A DNA stretch of 64,000 nt from Turnera subulata (GCA_028386065.3 JAKUCV010002884.1:1-64000), one strand, 5' to 3'; positions 21,498 through 33,985 are shown, numbered from the stretch's first letter. Notes: generated from the letters alone by a model not told the origin. Made by a program: numbers and translations.

Positions 21498-22609
21498 ATA
21501 TTCTGGTCTGAAAACCTTTAATTCACACGGAAAGATCAAATTAGACTGGAATGAATGAGAATCGGGAGCTAAAAAAGGTAAGAACGTGTAATAGTAAAGA
21601 GGGTCGGGCGGTCATCTCGCTACGGTCATATAAGAGAAGACCGCCAGTGCCGATGGTCATGTCGACCAGATCGCCCGGCAGTGGCGGTCATACGTCCCTG
21701 TTACGCAGAAAATCTAAGATTTTCGACCATTAATTCGATTCTACGCATTTTTGGTCGGATTTTTAACAAGGATCCTATCCATTATGGGGTCCACGACCTC
21801 TATATTCCTAGAACTCTATAAATAGAGCCTGCTACCCATTTCGAAGAGGCCTTGATATTCTTTCTACACACACCCTATAAGCTTAGAAAATTTGGAGAAA
21901 CTCTAGTTCTCCAAGCACTTAAACACTTTTTAGTACTGTTACTCTGCCAAAATAGTGTTGAGTCAAGCATCAAGAAACATCCAGCAAGGGGAAATTACAA
22001 GTAGATCAAGGTGAAGTTAAGAAGAGGAAAAGTTGTGGGTAGAGATAGCAACCCAATCAAGCATGGAGCTAGAGGAGAGCTACAAGAGATAAACCTTAAT
22101 CCACTTTACTTTTTGTTGTAATGTTTTGCTAAGATGCATATCGTGATGTTGATGATGTGATTTATGTCATGGCATGTTAAAACCTACGTAGGCTTTGAAC
22201 CCGGTTGTCGGGGTACGTAGGTGGTCTCTAATGGTGGAGACTTAAGCCAAATCTTCTTCTCACCCCCTTCTTTTAAGATTTCAGAATTTATTTTGCTAAT
22301 GTGATTTGATTTCCATACTTGCAAACTTACACAAGGCATATGATATGATTCATTTATCGCCCAAAATTTTGCCTCAACACGGGTAGGGTGCCTAACCCAT
22401 TCTTACCCGTGACGAACCCCCAAATCCAACAATCTTTGGTTTATTATGATCAATCTCTTAAGATGTGTTGCCTAAGATAAGAATGATGCCTAAAGGTTTT
22501 TTCCTGAATTTTTCCAAGAAATAAAATCAGGGTGGCGACTGCAAGTTAATTGTTGGATAAAGAATATGGGGACGAGGCCAAAGGGATTGATTTGACCTGG
22601 GTCCTCACA

Positions 22610-23060
22610 GTTGGCAACTCCATTGGGGATGTCGAGGGTTTAAGAAATTTTGTGTAATCTTTGAATTTCTTGTATGTCTTTTTGTGTGCCATGTTTGTGT
22701 CTTGCATTCATGATGATTTGTGTGAAGCTTATACCATAAGAGGGCGAGAAATTCCAAGTTTGCTACATACCATCCTACAAGGTTAGTGGCTTAAGTGAAC
22801 CTGTTTCTCGCTGCTTAGCAATGATAGGGGGTTAATAGGCCTTCGACCTCATACGGCGTCCTACATCATATGTGAGTAGGCCAAACTATCCCTTAGCGGC
22901 AGTCTTTTTGGCCTCCAACCAGCTGCATACCCCAAGCATCTCATGTATAATGAATCAATAAGTGGTACATGCATTTGTGTGATTATTTTTGTGGATTCAA
23001 GTATGTGTAAATAGAGTGCTTTTTGTTAGCGAATACTTCTGACGCCCAAGATCAGGCAAC
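22610..23060 (+). mobile_element. Family D leader after the LTR
   Basis: Starts with the PBS-like 22611-22629 and runs through GGGTTTAAGAAATTTTGTGTAA and the GAGGGCGAG...GCTTAGCAATGAT region. It matches 60040-60400 downstream of the other D LTR over about 350 bp. No coding frame is kept. The homology fades near 23050. Confidence 0.65.
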
Positions 23061-23676
23061 TGGGATGGAATCTGAATGACATTAGAATTTGATAAATTGT
23101 AAAGGATGAAGAGGGGTACTCTTAGCTACATTTACCCACGAACGGGAAGCAGAAACAATTGAGCCTTTAGGTAGTGATGGTGGAGCAGCCAGAAGAATCT
23201 CCCAAATTGATAAATTGAGCCGTAGGAACCCTAGCCCCCAAATTAGCAATCGGCAGAGGAGGAACAAGAAGATTAGCCTCAATGGATTGCTGCAGTATAA
23301 GCACTATACCGGAATCAACCACATTCTTGCCCTTCAACTGTCGCTGCATGTGAGAGCTAGCTTTGAGCAGTAAATCAATATGATCAAGGTCCATGACCAT
23401 AACCAATCGCTCCTGAGGTCAGGTCCATGACCACAACCAATCGTTCATGAGGTTGACCTGAGGAATCCAAAATAGACGAGGAGGAAACCTCACAGGAAGC
23501 CATGGTTGAGGATGGAACAATGGAGGAGAGTAGCCGTGAAATTTCTCCGAAAAAAATCATTGAAGGAACTGAGTTTAGTGATAAAATTTTTAGAGACAAA
23601 ATAGGAGAAAGAAGCTCTCGGCTCAAAGTGAGATGTTTTGCCAAAAGGGCAAAAATCCTCTGATGCATAGGTAATA
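23060..23676 (-). other. Unassigned sequence, possible retroelement remnant
   Basis: Minus-strand frames (for example one starting MASCEVSSSSILDSSGQPHE near 23504) are interrupted and I recognise no domain. A ~35 bp segment, GGTCCATGACCATAACCAAT plus flank, is directly duplicated at 23389-23460. It is likely decayed transposon DNA. Confidence 0.35.
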
Positions 23677-23681
23677 CACAT

Positions 23682-23935
23682 CGTTGAAATTGTTAATAAT
23701 ATTTTCGAAAGGAAGAGAAGATTGTTTGTGTTATAACTGTATCTGGATATTGCATATGTATTTCATATCACCCTATTATATTTATACTTTAAAACTTATG
23801 TAACACAATATTTATAGAAATCATATCTCTAATAGAAAGATAACTTCCTATAACTACTATCAAATCTTATCTCATAACAAACATAACTGCATATACTGGT
23901 TATATTACTATGTATGAAAATCATTATTTTCAACA
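23682..23935 (-). mobile_element. Solo copia LTR
   Basis: About 254 bp, starting TGTTGAAAATAATG on the minus strand and ending ...TTTCAACG. It is flanked by a perfect 5 bp duplication CACAT (23677-23681, 23936-23940), with a TATAAATA on the minus strand near 23806-23813. No internal region is present, so it arose by LTR-LTR recombination. Confidence 0.7.
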
Positions 23936-24017
23936 CACATTTTGCTAATACATAATCCAACATCAACACAGGAACTGTAAACTGCTGCATTAGGAAGAAG
24001 CTATATATCATCAGACA

Positions 24018-24749
24018 TGGTGGTTTGGTAGGGCTCTTGGCCATGGTGGTAGAGATGAATGGTTTTTTAGGGGATGCACGCAGACTTTCACCAAAAGGTA
24101 GGTCCTGTTCTTCATCAGTATGCACATCTGAATATTCTTCACACTCCCTTACCAAATGACCGATGAGTCCATATGCATAACAGAAATTTGGTAATTTCTC
24201 ATACATAACAGGAAATGATAATATGGGACCAGTTCCAACCTGACTGATCACCTCCTTCTTCAAAGGCAGAGTAACATTTATCACCACTCTCACTCGGATG
24301 AATGATCCCCATCCAAGAACACCCTTCTCATCTGTTGATATGAACGAACCAAGTCGACCCGCTACTTCTGTAATGAAATTTTGAGTTCGTAGGCGATATG
24401 GGATATCATGGAGTTTGACCCAGAAAGAACAATGAGTAATAGGAGTTGTGGACAACTGCTCATCGCCAGAAACTTGCGTCATCAAAATTAGTCTTTTATC
24501 AAACGACCACGGTTCCCCTTTCAAGATTGCCAACATGTCTTTATGACCATGTAAGGTTAGCAAGAATAAAGGGCCATTAAGATGCACCAACTCCATCCCC
24601 TTCTGTGGATTCCATAATCCTGTCATGACATTAGAGAAAGCCCTTGGATTAACTGCTTTATTGCCCGTCACCATGCCCACACAAGCCCAGATTACCAACC
24701 ATTCTCCCACATGCCACTGTCCATCCTGTAGTTCAGGACTCACTGGCAT
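24018..24749 (-). pseudogene. LINE ORF1 N-terminal part, inverted
   Basis: The minus-strand frame encodes a DUF4283-like nucleic-acid-binding region (GQWHVGEWLVIWACVGMVTG; LMTQVSGDEQ; WVKLHDIPYRLR) and then a degenerate zinc knuckle, CYAYGLIGHLVREC (C-x2-C altered). It ends MAKSPTKPP at the element edge. The open frame runs beyond 24018 into flanking DNA by chance. The C-terminal rest of ORF1 is at 24767-25318 on the other strand. Confidence 0.75.
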
Positions 24750-24766
24750 AGGAAGTTACCAGAACC

Positions 24767-25318
24767 TTGAACCTTAATCTGACTCAACACACTCATCCCA
24801 TATCTGACCCACACACTGTCTCCTCTTCTCCTATTTGGATATCCTCTACTGAATCCACACCATCCCAATCTGGAAACACTACACCCCACGACAGTTCCCA
24901 TCATCTATCTCCAATTCCCATTACTCCCCCCATCATATCCCTCCCACAATGTAACCAACATCCCTCACCTTCCCTGATTACTGCAACCCCAACTAGCCCA
25001 CAACCTCTTCCCTCAGCCTCAATTTTGACAGACACCGTCACAGCATCTCTCACCGACCCACCCTCTACTTTCCCTGGCTTTCAAGATGTCCCTATCAAAC
25101 TCGAATTTCATTCTGGGGCGCACACTACCCCTTCCCATCAATTCTCTAAGAAGAGTCATCCTGAAAAATGGAAACGTCTCACACCCAAACTGAACACCTA
25201 TCAAACCCAATCCCCTACCAACCCATCACTGAAACGGACTGCAGATGAGAATATTGTGGAGGTGATATCTGAAGTTTGTACTGAGGCCCCTAAATGCACA
25301 ACAGGAGCAACCAACTAA
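24767..25318 (+). pseudogene. LINE ORF1 C-terminal part
   Basis: A Pro/Ser/Thr-rich 183-codon frame ends directly before ORF2, with a basic patch (KKSHPEKWKR). It fits the low-complexity tail of plant LINE ORF1 proteins. It lacks its own N-terminus, which lies inverted at 24018-24749. Confidence 0.65.
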
Positions 25319-25369
25319 TGACTACTCGGCGGAGTGGGCGGAGGCTGTTAAGCAGCCCCGCCATACGCA

Positions 25370-28300
25370 ATGAAGTTTATTGCGTGGAACTGCCACGGCC
25401 ATAAGAACCCGCAGACAGAGAATGCCCTGTTCAAACTCATTCGAGTTGAACGTCCCACCCTGGTTTTCCTCTCGGAGACCAGATTGAAGAATACTGAGAT
25501 GCACAGATTAAGTAATTGAATGGCTTTCCCAAATATATTGATTGTTGAGTGTGATGGATAGGGTAGTGCAAGGAGTGGAGGTTTGGCTTTATTGTGGTCT
25601 AAGCATCTGGATGTGGAATTGCAATCCTTGTCTTTACATCATATGGATGTCATGGTTCGTTCTTTGGATTCAGAATTATCCTGGCATTTCACTGTTTTTT
25701 ATGGGTGGCCTGACCACCAACAAAAAATGAGTTGGGATCTTTTGCAATAGTTAGGCTCTAATAATTCACAACCTTGGTTGGTGATGGTATATTTTAATGA
25801 GATTCTCTATGCTCATGAGAAAGAAGGAGGTCAACCCAAAAATTATGGAGCCATGGCTTCATTTCGGGATGCACTATGTTCCTGTCACCTTGTTGATATT
25901 GGATATTCTGGTCCGACCATGACTTGGACTAATAACCAGCCTTATCCAGATGATATTCAAGAGAGGTTGGATAGGGGTGTTGCCACACCTTCATGGACAG
26001 ATTTATTTCCAACAGCAAAGCTATTTCATTTGGCTCGCCACCATTCAGATCATCTTCCTATTTTGTTAAAGTTTGACAAACAGCCTATTCCAACCAATGC
26101 CAGATTCTGATCGCACAAATTTGAGGCAATGTGGACGAAGGATCCTCAGTTTAGGGAGGAGGTGATAACTGCTTGGGATCAATCAAATTTTCTACCAGAA
26201 GGAAGCTTTTTGCCCAATCGACTACAATACTGTTCACTATCATTTTATTCATGGCAAAAACTTTCTTTTGGCAATATTAATAAATTGGTTGAGTTCATGC
26301 AGAACAGAAAGTTAAGGCTTCAAGGGCAACAACAAACTGAGGCTGTTTTAACTGAAATCAAGGAGGTGCAGTTTAGTTTGGATGACTTATTGAGAAAACA
26401 GGAGGTGATGTGGGCACAGAGGGCCAAGGCCTCATGGTTGAAGGAGGTTGACAAAAATACATCCTATGTCCATGGCAAGGCTTCTCAACGAAAGAAACGA
26501 AATACAATAAAGGATTGCATGATGAATCTGGTAGATGGACAGTTGGAAATTCTAATATAGAAGGCATCCTCACCAATTTTTTCACCCGCTTTTATACTAC
26601 TGAAGGCTGTGAAGATGTGGACCGTGTTCTTAGTTGTGTGATGCCCAAGATTACTCCAGAATTGAATGACTTTCTCTTGCGGCCCTATACTCATGATGAA
26701 GTTGAATTAGCCCTTAAGCAGATGCACCCCACAAAGGCTCCTGGGCCAGATGGCATGCCTGCACTCTTTTATCAACAGTATTGAGATATATTAGGTACTG
26801 ATATTACTACCTTTGTTTTGTCTTGTCTTACTAATCCTTCTCTGTTAGCGTCTTTTAATACTACTCATATTACGTTAATACCTAAAGTGTCCAATCATAA
26901 AGATGCATCTCAGTTTCGTCCTATAAGTTTATGTAATGTATTATATAAAATAATATCTAAGGTTTTATGTAATAGATTGCGTCAAGTCCTTCCTAATATT
27001 ATTAGTAGTAACCAGAGTGCTTTCCTCCAAAACCGTCAGATTACAGACAATTCCTTACTAGCATTTGAAATATTTCACTACATGAGGAAAAAGAAGAAAG
27101 GCAAAAAAGGAGTGCTAGGATTAAAATTAGACATGCAAAAAGCATATGATCGAGTTGAATGGCAATTCCTAGAAAAAATGATGAGAAGGATGGGATTTGT
27201 TGATCAATGGATTTCTCTCATCATGCATTGTATCACGACAGTTCAATATTCAATTCTGATCAATGGTGTTCCTAGCTCCTTTTTCTCACCAACTAGGGGA
27301 CTTCGTCAAGGAGACCCTCTATCTCCTTTGTTGTTTCTCATTTGTGCAGAAGGGTTCTCTTCCTTAATACATATGGCAGAAAATACTGGTCAAATTCATG
27401 GAGCAAAAATTTGTCGAGAGGCACCGCCTATCAGTCATCTCTTCTTTGCTGATGACAGTGTGATTTTCACTAGAGCCACCTCCCCAGAAATATAGACATT
27501 ACTTTCATTGATTGCCACTTATGAAAAAGCTTCTGGCCAAAGGATTAACTTTGACAAATCGGAGTTTATAACCAGCCAAAACATGTCTGAACAGCAGGTT
27601 ATCAATATCCAACAGCGGATAGGAATAAAGGCTGTATCCCGATTTGAAAAGTATCTAGGCCTACCTACTATGATTGGGCGATCCAAGAGAGTGATTTTCA
27701 GTGGAGTTCGTGATAGAGTTTGCAAAAAATTGAGTGGGTGGAAAGAAAGAGTTCTCTGGAAAGGAGGTGCTCATTAAATCTGTTGCTCAATGTATCCCTA
27801 CCTATATAATGAGTTGTCTTTTGCTTCCTGCTGCCATCTGTGATGAGATTGATAGTGCAACCAGGAAATTTTGGTGGGGTATTGATGCTGAACGCAAAGG
27901 AATGAATTGGATTGCATGGGATAAACTATGTGTGCCTAAAAAATACGGTGGCCTTGGCTTTCGGAAGCTGAGTGTTTTCAATGAGGCTATGTTAGCTAAA
28001 CAGGCATGGAGATTGCACCACCAATAGGATTCGCTTGTTGCTAAGGTACTGAAGGCCAAATATTACCCTCGCTCGGATATTATGCATGCTTCTCTAGGCT
28101 ATTCTCCAAGTTATGTCTGGAGAAGTATCATGGCGGGCTGTGAGTTACTCAAATGAGGGGGTGCTTGGGTGATTGGAGATGGCCAAACAATACACTTAAA
28201 TTCTGATTCTTGGTGTCCATTTAATACTCCAAATGGAATCTCTTCTACGGCACTCGTATCAGATTTATTTGAAGAAGGAAGGAGGGTATGGGATACTAGT

Positions 28301-29665
28301 AAGGTGGCTTCCATTTTTCCTGCTCATGAAGCGTAAAAAATCTGCCAAATTCCACTCTCTGATAAATTGCCAAGTGATGTCTTTTACTGGCCTCATACCA
28401 CATCTGGTGCCTATACAGTAAGGAGTGGGTATAATCATCGTATGATGGACACTATTCCCCCAGGGAGTGCGAGTAATATGTGGAAATGGTTATGGTCTCT
28501 CAATGTACCTCCAAAAATTACTCATTTTCTCTGGCGCCTCGTCAAAGGTATATTACCTATTCGAGCTTATTTGCGATATCGTCATATTATCACAGATACA
28601 GTATGTCCGGTGTGTTCATCTCATGAGGAGTCGGTGCAACACCTGTTTGTGGATTGTTCAGTGGCAAATGCAATCTGGCAACTTGCGGGAATTACCCTTC
28701 CTCTATCTGGTTTACCAGATATTCTGGCCTGGATGACATTGTTGTATTCATCTGTATCTTTAGAGCAGTTTGAGAGGATAACTGTTACTATATGGTCACT
28801 TTGGAGTCATGGCAATGATATAATTTTCAATGGAGCCATGGTGAATCCAAGAAAAGTCATTATGACAGCTGCTGCAACTTTACGTGATTACCAGCAAGCC
28901 AACTACCAATGCCCCACATCACTCAACCGGCCTCGGCACACTAATACAACACAGGGATGGATTTTTTTTTGATTCTAATGAGTGTCCAAGCTCGACAAGC
29001 CAGACTAATCTCATCCGTGGCCCGACACCCATTCTCGCTTCCCGGGCATTTAGCCTAAGACCACGAGCAGGGTCCAACATATTTAACCACTCCCAACAGG
29101 TGCATTTTTCATACTTCCACGTTTCTCCGGATCGAACCCGGGACGTGTGAGTTAAGGGGTCGCAGCATGCTGGACCATGCCTCCTACTGGAAATTTTGTG
29201 GCTATATCTACTAATGCAGCCTGTCAAGCTGACTGTGTAGGTTTGGGTTTCATCATTCGCAATGCTACTGGGACAGTTCTGTTTTGTGGACATTCCAAGC
29301 GTGCAGGTTCTTACACACCATTGGAGGCTGAAGCTATGGCTCTTCATTTTGCTTTACAACAAGCTAGCCAATTACACTTCCACTCTATTCAGATCGAATC
29401 AGATTGTCTTAAACTGATCCAGATGTTGCGTGAACATGTTTTACCTTTTAATCGCACCAGGATTTCTATCATCAATATTGTGGATCTATTGTCTGTTTTT
29501 CCACAGTATCAATTAGTGCATATTAGAAGGGAATGTAATAGGGTGGCACATGAGCTTGCTCAATTAGGGCTGATTCAAGGTCATTGTATTTGGGATATGG
29601 GCATGCCTAGCCATATCCAGCATTTGATTGTATCTGACATTACTCTCATGAATGGAAGAAGCTAA
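25370..29665 (+). pseudogene. LINE ORF2: endonuclease, RT, RNase H (decayed)
   Basis: The frame starts MKFIAWNCHGHKNPQTENAL (endonuclease) with LVFLSETRLK, and ends that domain at HHSDHLPILLKF. The RT domain follows (about 26700-27500) with KAPGPDGMPALFY, FRPISLCNVLYKI, GLRQGDPLSPLLFL and the catalytic FADD. Next come a zf-RVT region (28367-28960, CPVCSSHEESVQHLFVDC) and an RNase H-like domain (29177-29665, STNAACQADCVGLGFIIR, LEAEAMALHFAL, ESDCLKLIQ). I see about eight or more in-frame stops, many at expected Trp or Arg codons, at least one frameshift near 26515, and a SINE insertion at 28962-29167. Confidence 0.88.
28962..29167 (-). mobile_element. SINE remnant inside the LINE
   Basis: On the minus strand the insert carries a tRNA-like B box, GGTTCGATCC (29138-29129), and ends in a poly(A) (T run 28962-28970). 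It separates the LINE peptide TTQGW from PPTGNFVAIS. No A box is seen, so it appears 5'-truncated. Target duplication is unclear. Confidence 0.5.
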
Positions 29666-29809
29666 ATGCTTTGGTTCTCAAAAAAAAATATATCATCAGA
29701 CAAGCTTGATCACAAATCAAGTCAGCCAAAATGGACCATTATATTCACATTTTCTAGAATCCAGATGAATATAGTACAAGAGGCTCTCTGTTTTCTGCGA
29801 AGGTCAACT

Positions 29810-32800
29810 CTACTGAAGAGAATTGTAGAATAAGATTAACACAACTGAAATACCGATGATCACTGGGAAAGCTGTGACCAAGTATAATGCCCCATAGCCC
29901 TGCAAACGAAAGTTAGGCCGTTGGTTACAGACTTACCAATAAGGTAATTTAGTGCATGAAATTGCAATCTATGTTCACACAAACTAATCTATTTCAGCCA
30001 GTATTGATACTTTCTGATGGAGAATTATAATATTATGCAGATCTGTCCACGGCACCATGCTTAAGTGCAAAGATATCCTTATGCTACTAATTATGAATAA
30101 AAGTGTAAAAAGTAAGCAGTACTAGTGTTTTCTTCCTTGTGCCACCTTAAGATAGCAGAGATTCAAAACAAGCAGTTGAATATCCAGGCCACAATTTATT
30201 AGCAAAACAAAAATTAAGCGGTAGGGATAAAAGAACAAACCACAGCTGCCGGCACTTCTGTATCATCACTGCTTTCAGCCTCTTCAATTTCAGCTGCTGA
30301 ATCCCAGTCAAGTTTCAGTCTGTCAGCAGCTTCTTCAGGATCTACACCAGTATCAGTTACTCTAGCATATAAGGACTTGCTTGGCTTTTTCTTTTGTGGT
30401 TCAACCTGTTTTAGTACATCATGAGTGATCAAAAGCAAGAAGATCAGTCCCACATCATGCCAAGATTAGACAACTTCTCAGAACAAAGTTTGTAGAACGC
30501 CTGGTATAAGAGCAGAGGATAGCATGTTACCAACAAAGTAATTCAAAACTAAACCAAAATGGAAGGTTTCAAGCAGTAAAATTAAGGATCCAACAGAATC
30601 ATAAAATTTTCAATTTGGACCCAAGAACTAGTTGAAGGCCCTAACAATTTATTGAACCATGTGATCCTAGAATCTGTTTACTTATGGAAACATAAAAATA
30701 AATCAACAATAACAACTGAACCAGGAATGTAAGATGCATAAGTAGAAGAAACGTTAGAAAACCAAGAGACTTGTTCCACCCATAAGGGGTGCTCACTTAA
30801 GCCCAACTGGGTCCAAACTTGTGTGGTATATAAGCACCAGAGGCTGAGATATATGTTGGACACAGATGTTGTATAGACACTCAATAACTTGCACAAACAC
30901 TGCAATAGTCTTTAGGCCGTGGAGACAAGGAGACCCATCCGACACACTGAGACGATCTCCACCGATCAGTAACCCAAGCCGAGGCTCTTGACAAAGGGCA
31001 CATGAGTCGCCCGCAACAGACTTATGTCCAAAAGACAAAACAAAGTAAACTACGACATTAATCCCAAATTAGTTCCCTTGACAACATGATTTATGTTCCT
31101 CCATTTGCAATGTCTAGAAGCTAACCCCAGCAAGATGGTCACTGCATGATTGACCAACTCTCATTATGGTTTTCCTTGACCGCAGTAATGTAGAATCATT
31201 CACATTTCCTGTACGTATTCCTCCACGTATAACATTTTTAGACTACCACAAAACAAAAGAATTATTCGCAGAGAACTACCAACATAAATTTGGGAATTTT
31301 AAGTATATTATGAAACGAGATATTCAGTCCACACATTTTAAGCAGAAGTTTAGTGAAATAAAGTTATATTTGATTAACCCAAGTTTGGTGTTATTCTAGG
31401 TGTTACAAATAAGGAAAATGTTAACCCCACTCCCCACGAAACAAGCTAACATCTTTTGCATAACTGCATGAGTAAAAAGAGCATCCTTAGAACCTGTCAA
31501 ATATGCATGTAGCTGCAGTTCAAACAATGCTACACGAATGGAGAAACAAAATTTGGAGCAATGTGGGACAAGTACGAACACTAGAAATCTTCAAAAACAA
31601 CAAAGGACAAAAAAAAAAAAAGTCTCATTTTTGGGGTACCTAGGTTCTTGCTCCATACTTATCTTCGTCCTAATCTACGAACAACATCCAATCATCAGAC
31701 ACAAGAACAATATAAACGATATGCATCTTTCAAATGTATATTTCTCTAAATCCAATGACTATAGGAAAATTATAATTACAGAATCTTCAGCTGGAGATAG
31801 ACCATTTCTGAAGAGATAATAATACCTCTAAGTTGGGCCAACTTCTCATTTCCTCAGCTAGCATCTGAAGTGCAACTCGATTTCTTGGGATTTTACCTTC
31901 ATTGGCCTGATTCATAAAACCACAGCACAAACAAAATGAAATAGCTCTAAGAAATAAGAAAGTCAAGAATAAGATACAAACCCAGAAGGTTTATTTTGAA
32001 ATGTCAATGTGGCACGCATACTTTCAACAGGACTAAAATCAAGGATCTTGGGAAAAGTGAAAGAAACATTCCACCATCCTAACATCGAGTGTAAAGCATC
32101 TCATTTGATTATAAAAGATCCAGTAAAAATCAGATTGTGGGTGAAATTTGCGGAGTACATCAAATTCACAAACCTATACTTGAAATGCAAGGTAGCAGGC
32201 TCTTCTTGTTTGTGATTGTTTTTGGACTGACATGGATGACTGAATCATTGTAAAGAGCTAATCGAGAACGAACAAAAAGTTTTAAGTGCCAGAGATGAAG
32301 TTCGTATCCATACCATAACTCATAGCTTTGGACAAAATGAAGTGGGAACTGCTCAATATTAACTTGCTTTGGCAATCATGAATGCTCAAGGATTCCAAAA
32401 CCTCTTTGATCTCTAATAGGATGGGTTTTGCTTGATAATTCACCGCAAAATATCAGTAAGTTTCAAGTTTTTTTTTTTTTTTTTTATGCAAAAATAATAT
32501 TTGCAAGTCTCAGTAAGTTTCAAGTTTTATTGATCAGTTCTGTTCACAATTATGTACTGCAGTACTCACTGCCTTTTCTATGTCCTGACTCAACCCACAA
32601 AAATATTTTGCACTTCTAAAATTTGGAAAGAATGGATTGTGAGTTAAGATGTTTCTGGCATGTACTGCACTTCTTAATCGTCAGACATGTCCTTTATCAG
32701 TATGACACGGTGGATTTCCTGATAACAGTTCGATCACGCAGATTTCCAATCAAAATATGAGCTTAGCAATTCCTCAGCTAAAGTGCAACTTATCACCCTT

Positions 32801-33985
32801 TAAAGTGCAACTTATCACCCTTTCGGAAAAAAGTATAATTATAAACTTGACAGTTTTACAGGTAAAAATTTATAAAGACTTTAGTTCGATGTGCTCAAGC
32901 TAATAGTCCTAATAAATTTTAGTTGCTGTATGCTAAGTTCCTCAAGAACTAAAGATCACCGAAGTGCGGTCAATTAAACAAAGCAAAATGGAGATGCAGG
33001 TCCCCCACATTTCAAAGGTAGAAGAACAGTTGTTTGTCAAGAAAAAGCTGGAAGAACCTCACAATAGCAGACAATATAAGGGAACCAAGTTAAGGGAGCT
33101 AAGATCTCACTTCTACAAGAGCTTCAACCAAGTCATCTCTTGTTGGTGCATCATCATCGTCAATGCCAAGTAGTCTCCTTCGTTCAACTTCTCTAGGGTC
33201 CTCAATCATTATTGTCAACTTAACCTAAAACAAAAGGGAAAATAGACAGGGAACTGGCAATTGGAGAACAGGAATTTGATGTTCAGGTGAGGATGAAACC
33301 AAAGTACTAAGATATTTATTACCTTAACATGCATAGTTACAATAATATGAGGTGACGGGTGTGTTTTTTTCCTAGTATTCTCAAACAAATTAACCATAAT
33401 CCCAAGGAAAACCGTAACCCCAAGAATGATGGGTATAATTAGAAGAAATTAGAACATTTGTATGAAAGAAAAAGAAGTAAAATCAATCAATACCTCATTG
33501 AAAAGCATGTCTCTGTTTTTCTTTAGAAGATCCAATACCTATTACCACGTAAACATATCCATTAAGTAACCAAAACGTAAAAGCTCCAATTCAAGTTAGT
33601 AATACCAAATGTGAAAACAGACCCTTTTGATGTCTTCAATATTTTGAAGGTCTTGAGGAGTTGGCGGTGGCCCTTCTTCCTCTGCCTCTTCCTCTTCTAA
33701 CTCTTCTTCGTCCTCCTCTTCTTCTTCCTCTTCCTCTTGGACACGAAGTTCAGTGTCCTCATTAGCAACCAACAAACCGTTCTTTTTCCTCTTCCTCCTC
33801 AAGGTAGTGGTCGTGCTACTGTAAAGCAGTCTTTGCCTGCTCAATCTCTCATTCAAGGAAAGCTGAAAAAGATGGCGGTGAGAAAATAGAACATGGGTTT
33901 GTACAGAAGAAGATGATGAAGTAGTTGTAGAAGACAATGAGAGTGGAAGTGGAAGTTGGGGCGAAAGTTGCAAGGCCATCTTCAT
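29810..33985 (-). CDS. Y3IP1: Ycf3-interacting protein 1, chloroplast, 6 exons
   Basis: Exons (minus): 33985-33623, 33538-33494, 33224-33111, 31906-31826, 30405-30241 and 29899-29810, all joined in phase 0 at GT-AG sites, giving 285 residues. The N-terminus is Ser/Thr-rich like a chloroplast transit peptide. A long acidic Glu run follows (about 83-104), then the conserved core with RVLDLLKKNRDMLFNEVKLT, PREVERRRLLGI, NEGKIPRNRVALQMLAEEM and DTGVDPEEAADRL. One C-terminal membrane segment follows GYGALYLVTAFPVIIGISVV. In Arabidopsis, Y3IP1 binds thylakoid Ycf3 and helps assemble photosystem I. Length and order fit the family. An alternative start is the second Met (33979). A LINE ends 108 bp past the stop codon, and intron 4 holds a dispersed repeat. 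No lesions are seen. Confidence 0.88.
30778..31030. repeat. Dispersed repeat, copy 2, in Y3IP1 intron 4
   Basis: Same orientation as 1958-2205, with shared blocks CCCATAAGGGG...CTCACTTAAG, GTGGAGACAAGGAG and AGTAACCCAAGCCGAG. Family not recognised. Confidence 0.55.

Larger units (their letters stand above)
2478..22609 (+). mobile_element. Family D (Tat/Ogre-like) LTR, interrupted by A and B
   Basis: The LTR begins TGTGAACACCCAAATTTAG at 2478, is broken at 2792 by element A, resumes at 21503 and ends ...GTCCTCACA at 22609. Without the insertion it is about 1.42 kb. It has a TATA box (TATAAATA, 21817-21824), and related copies lie at 48754, 56597, 58410 and, reversed, at 36369-47077. It is followed by a PBS-like TTGGCAACTCCATTGGGGA (22611-22629), the type found in Tat/Ogre-lineage gypsy elements. 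No gag or pol follows, so the element is truncated or non-autonomous. Confidence 0.75.
24018..29688 (+). mobile_element. L1-type LINE with inverted 5' part
   Basis: The element ends in a short poly(A) (29681-29688) and is bounded by a 14-15 bp target duplication TATATCATCAGACA (24004-24017, 29689-29702). From about 24760 to the end it reads on the plus strand: end of ORF1, endonuclease, reverse transcriptase, zinc-binding RVT domain, RNase H. The segment 24018-24750 is inverted and carries the N-terminal part of ORF1 on the minus strand. This is the structure produced by twin priming. ORF2 has many stop codons, so the copy is dead. Confidence 0.88.
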
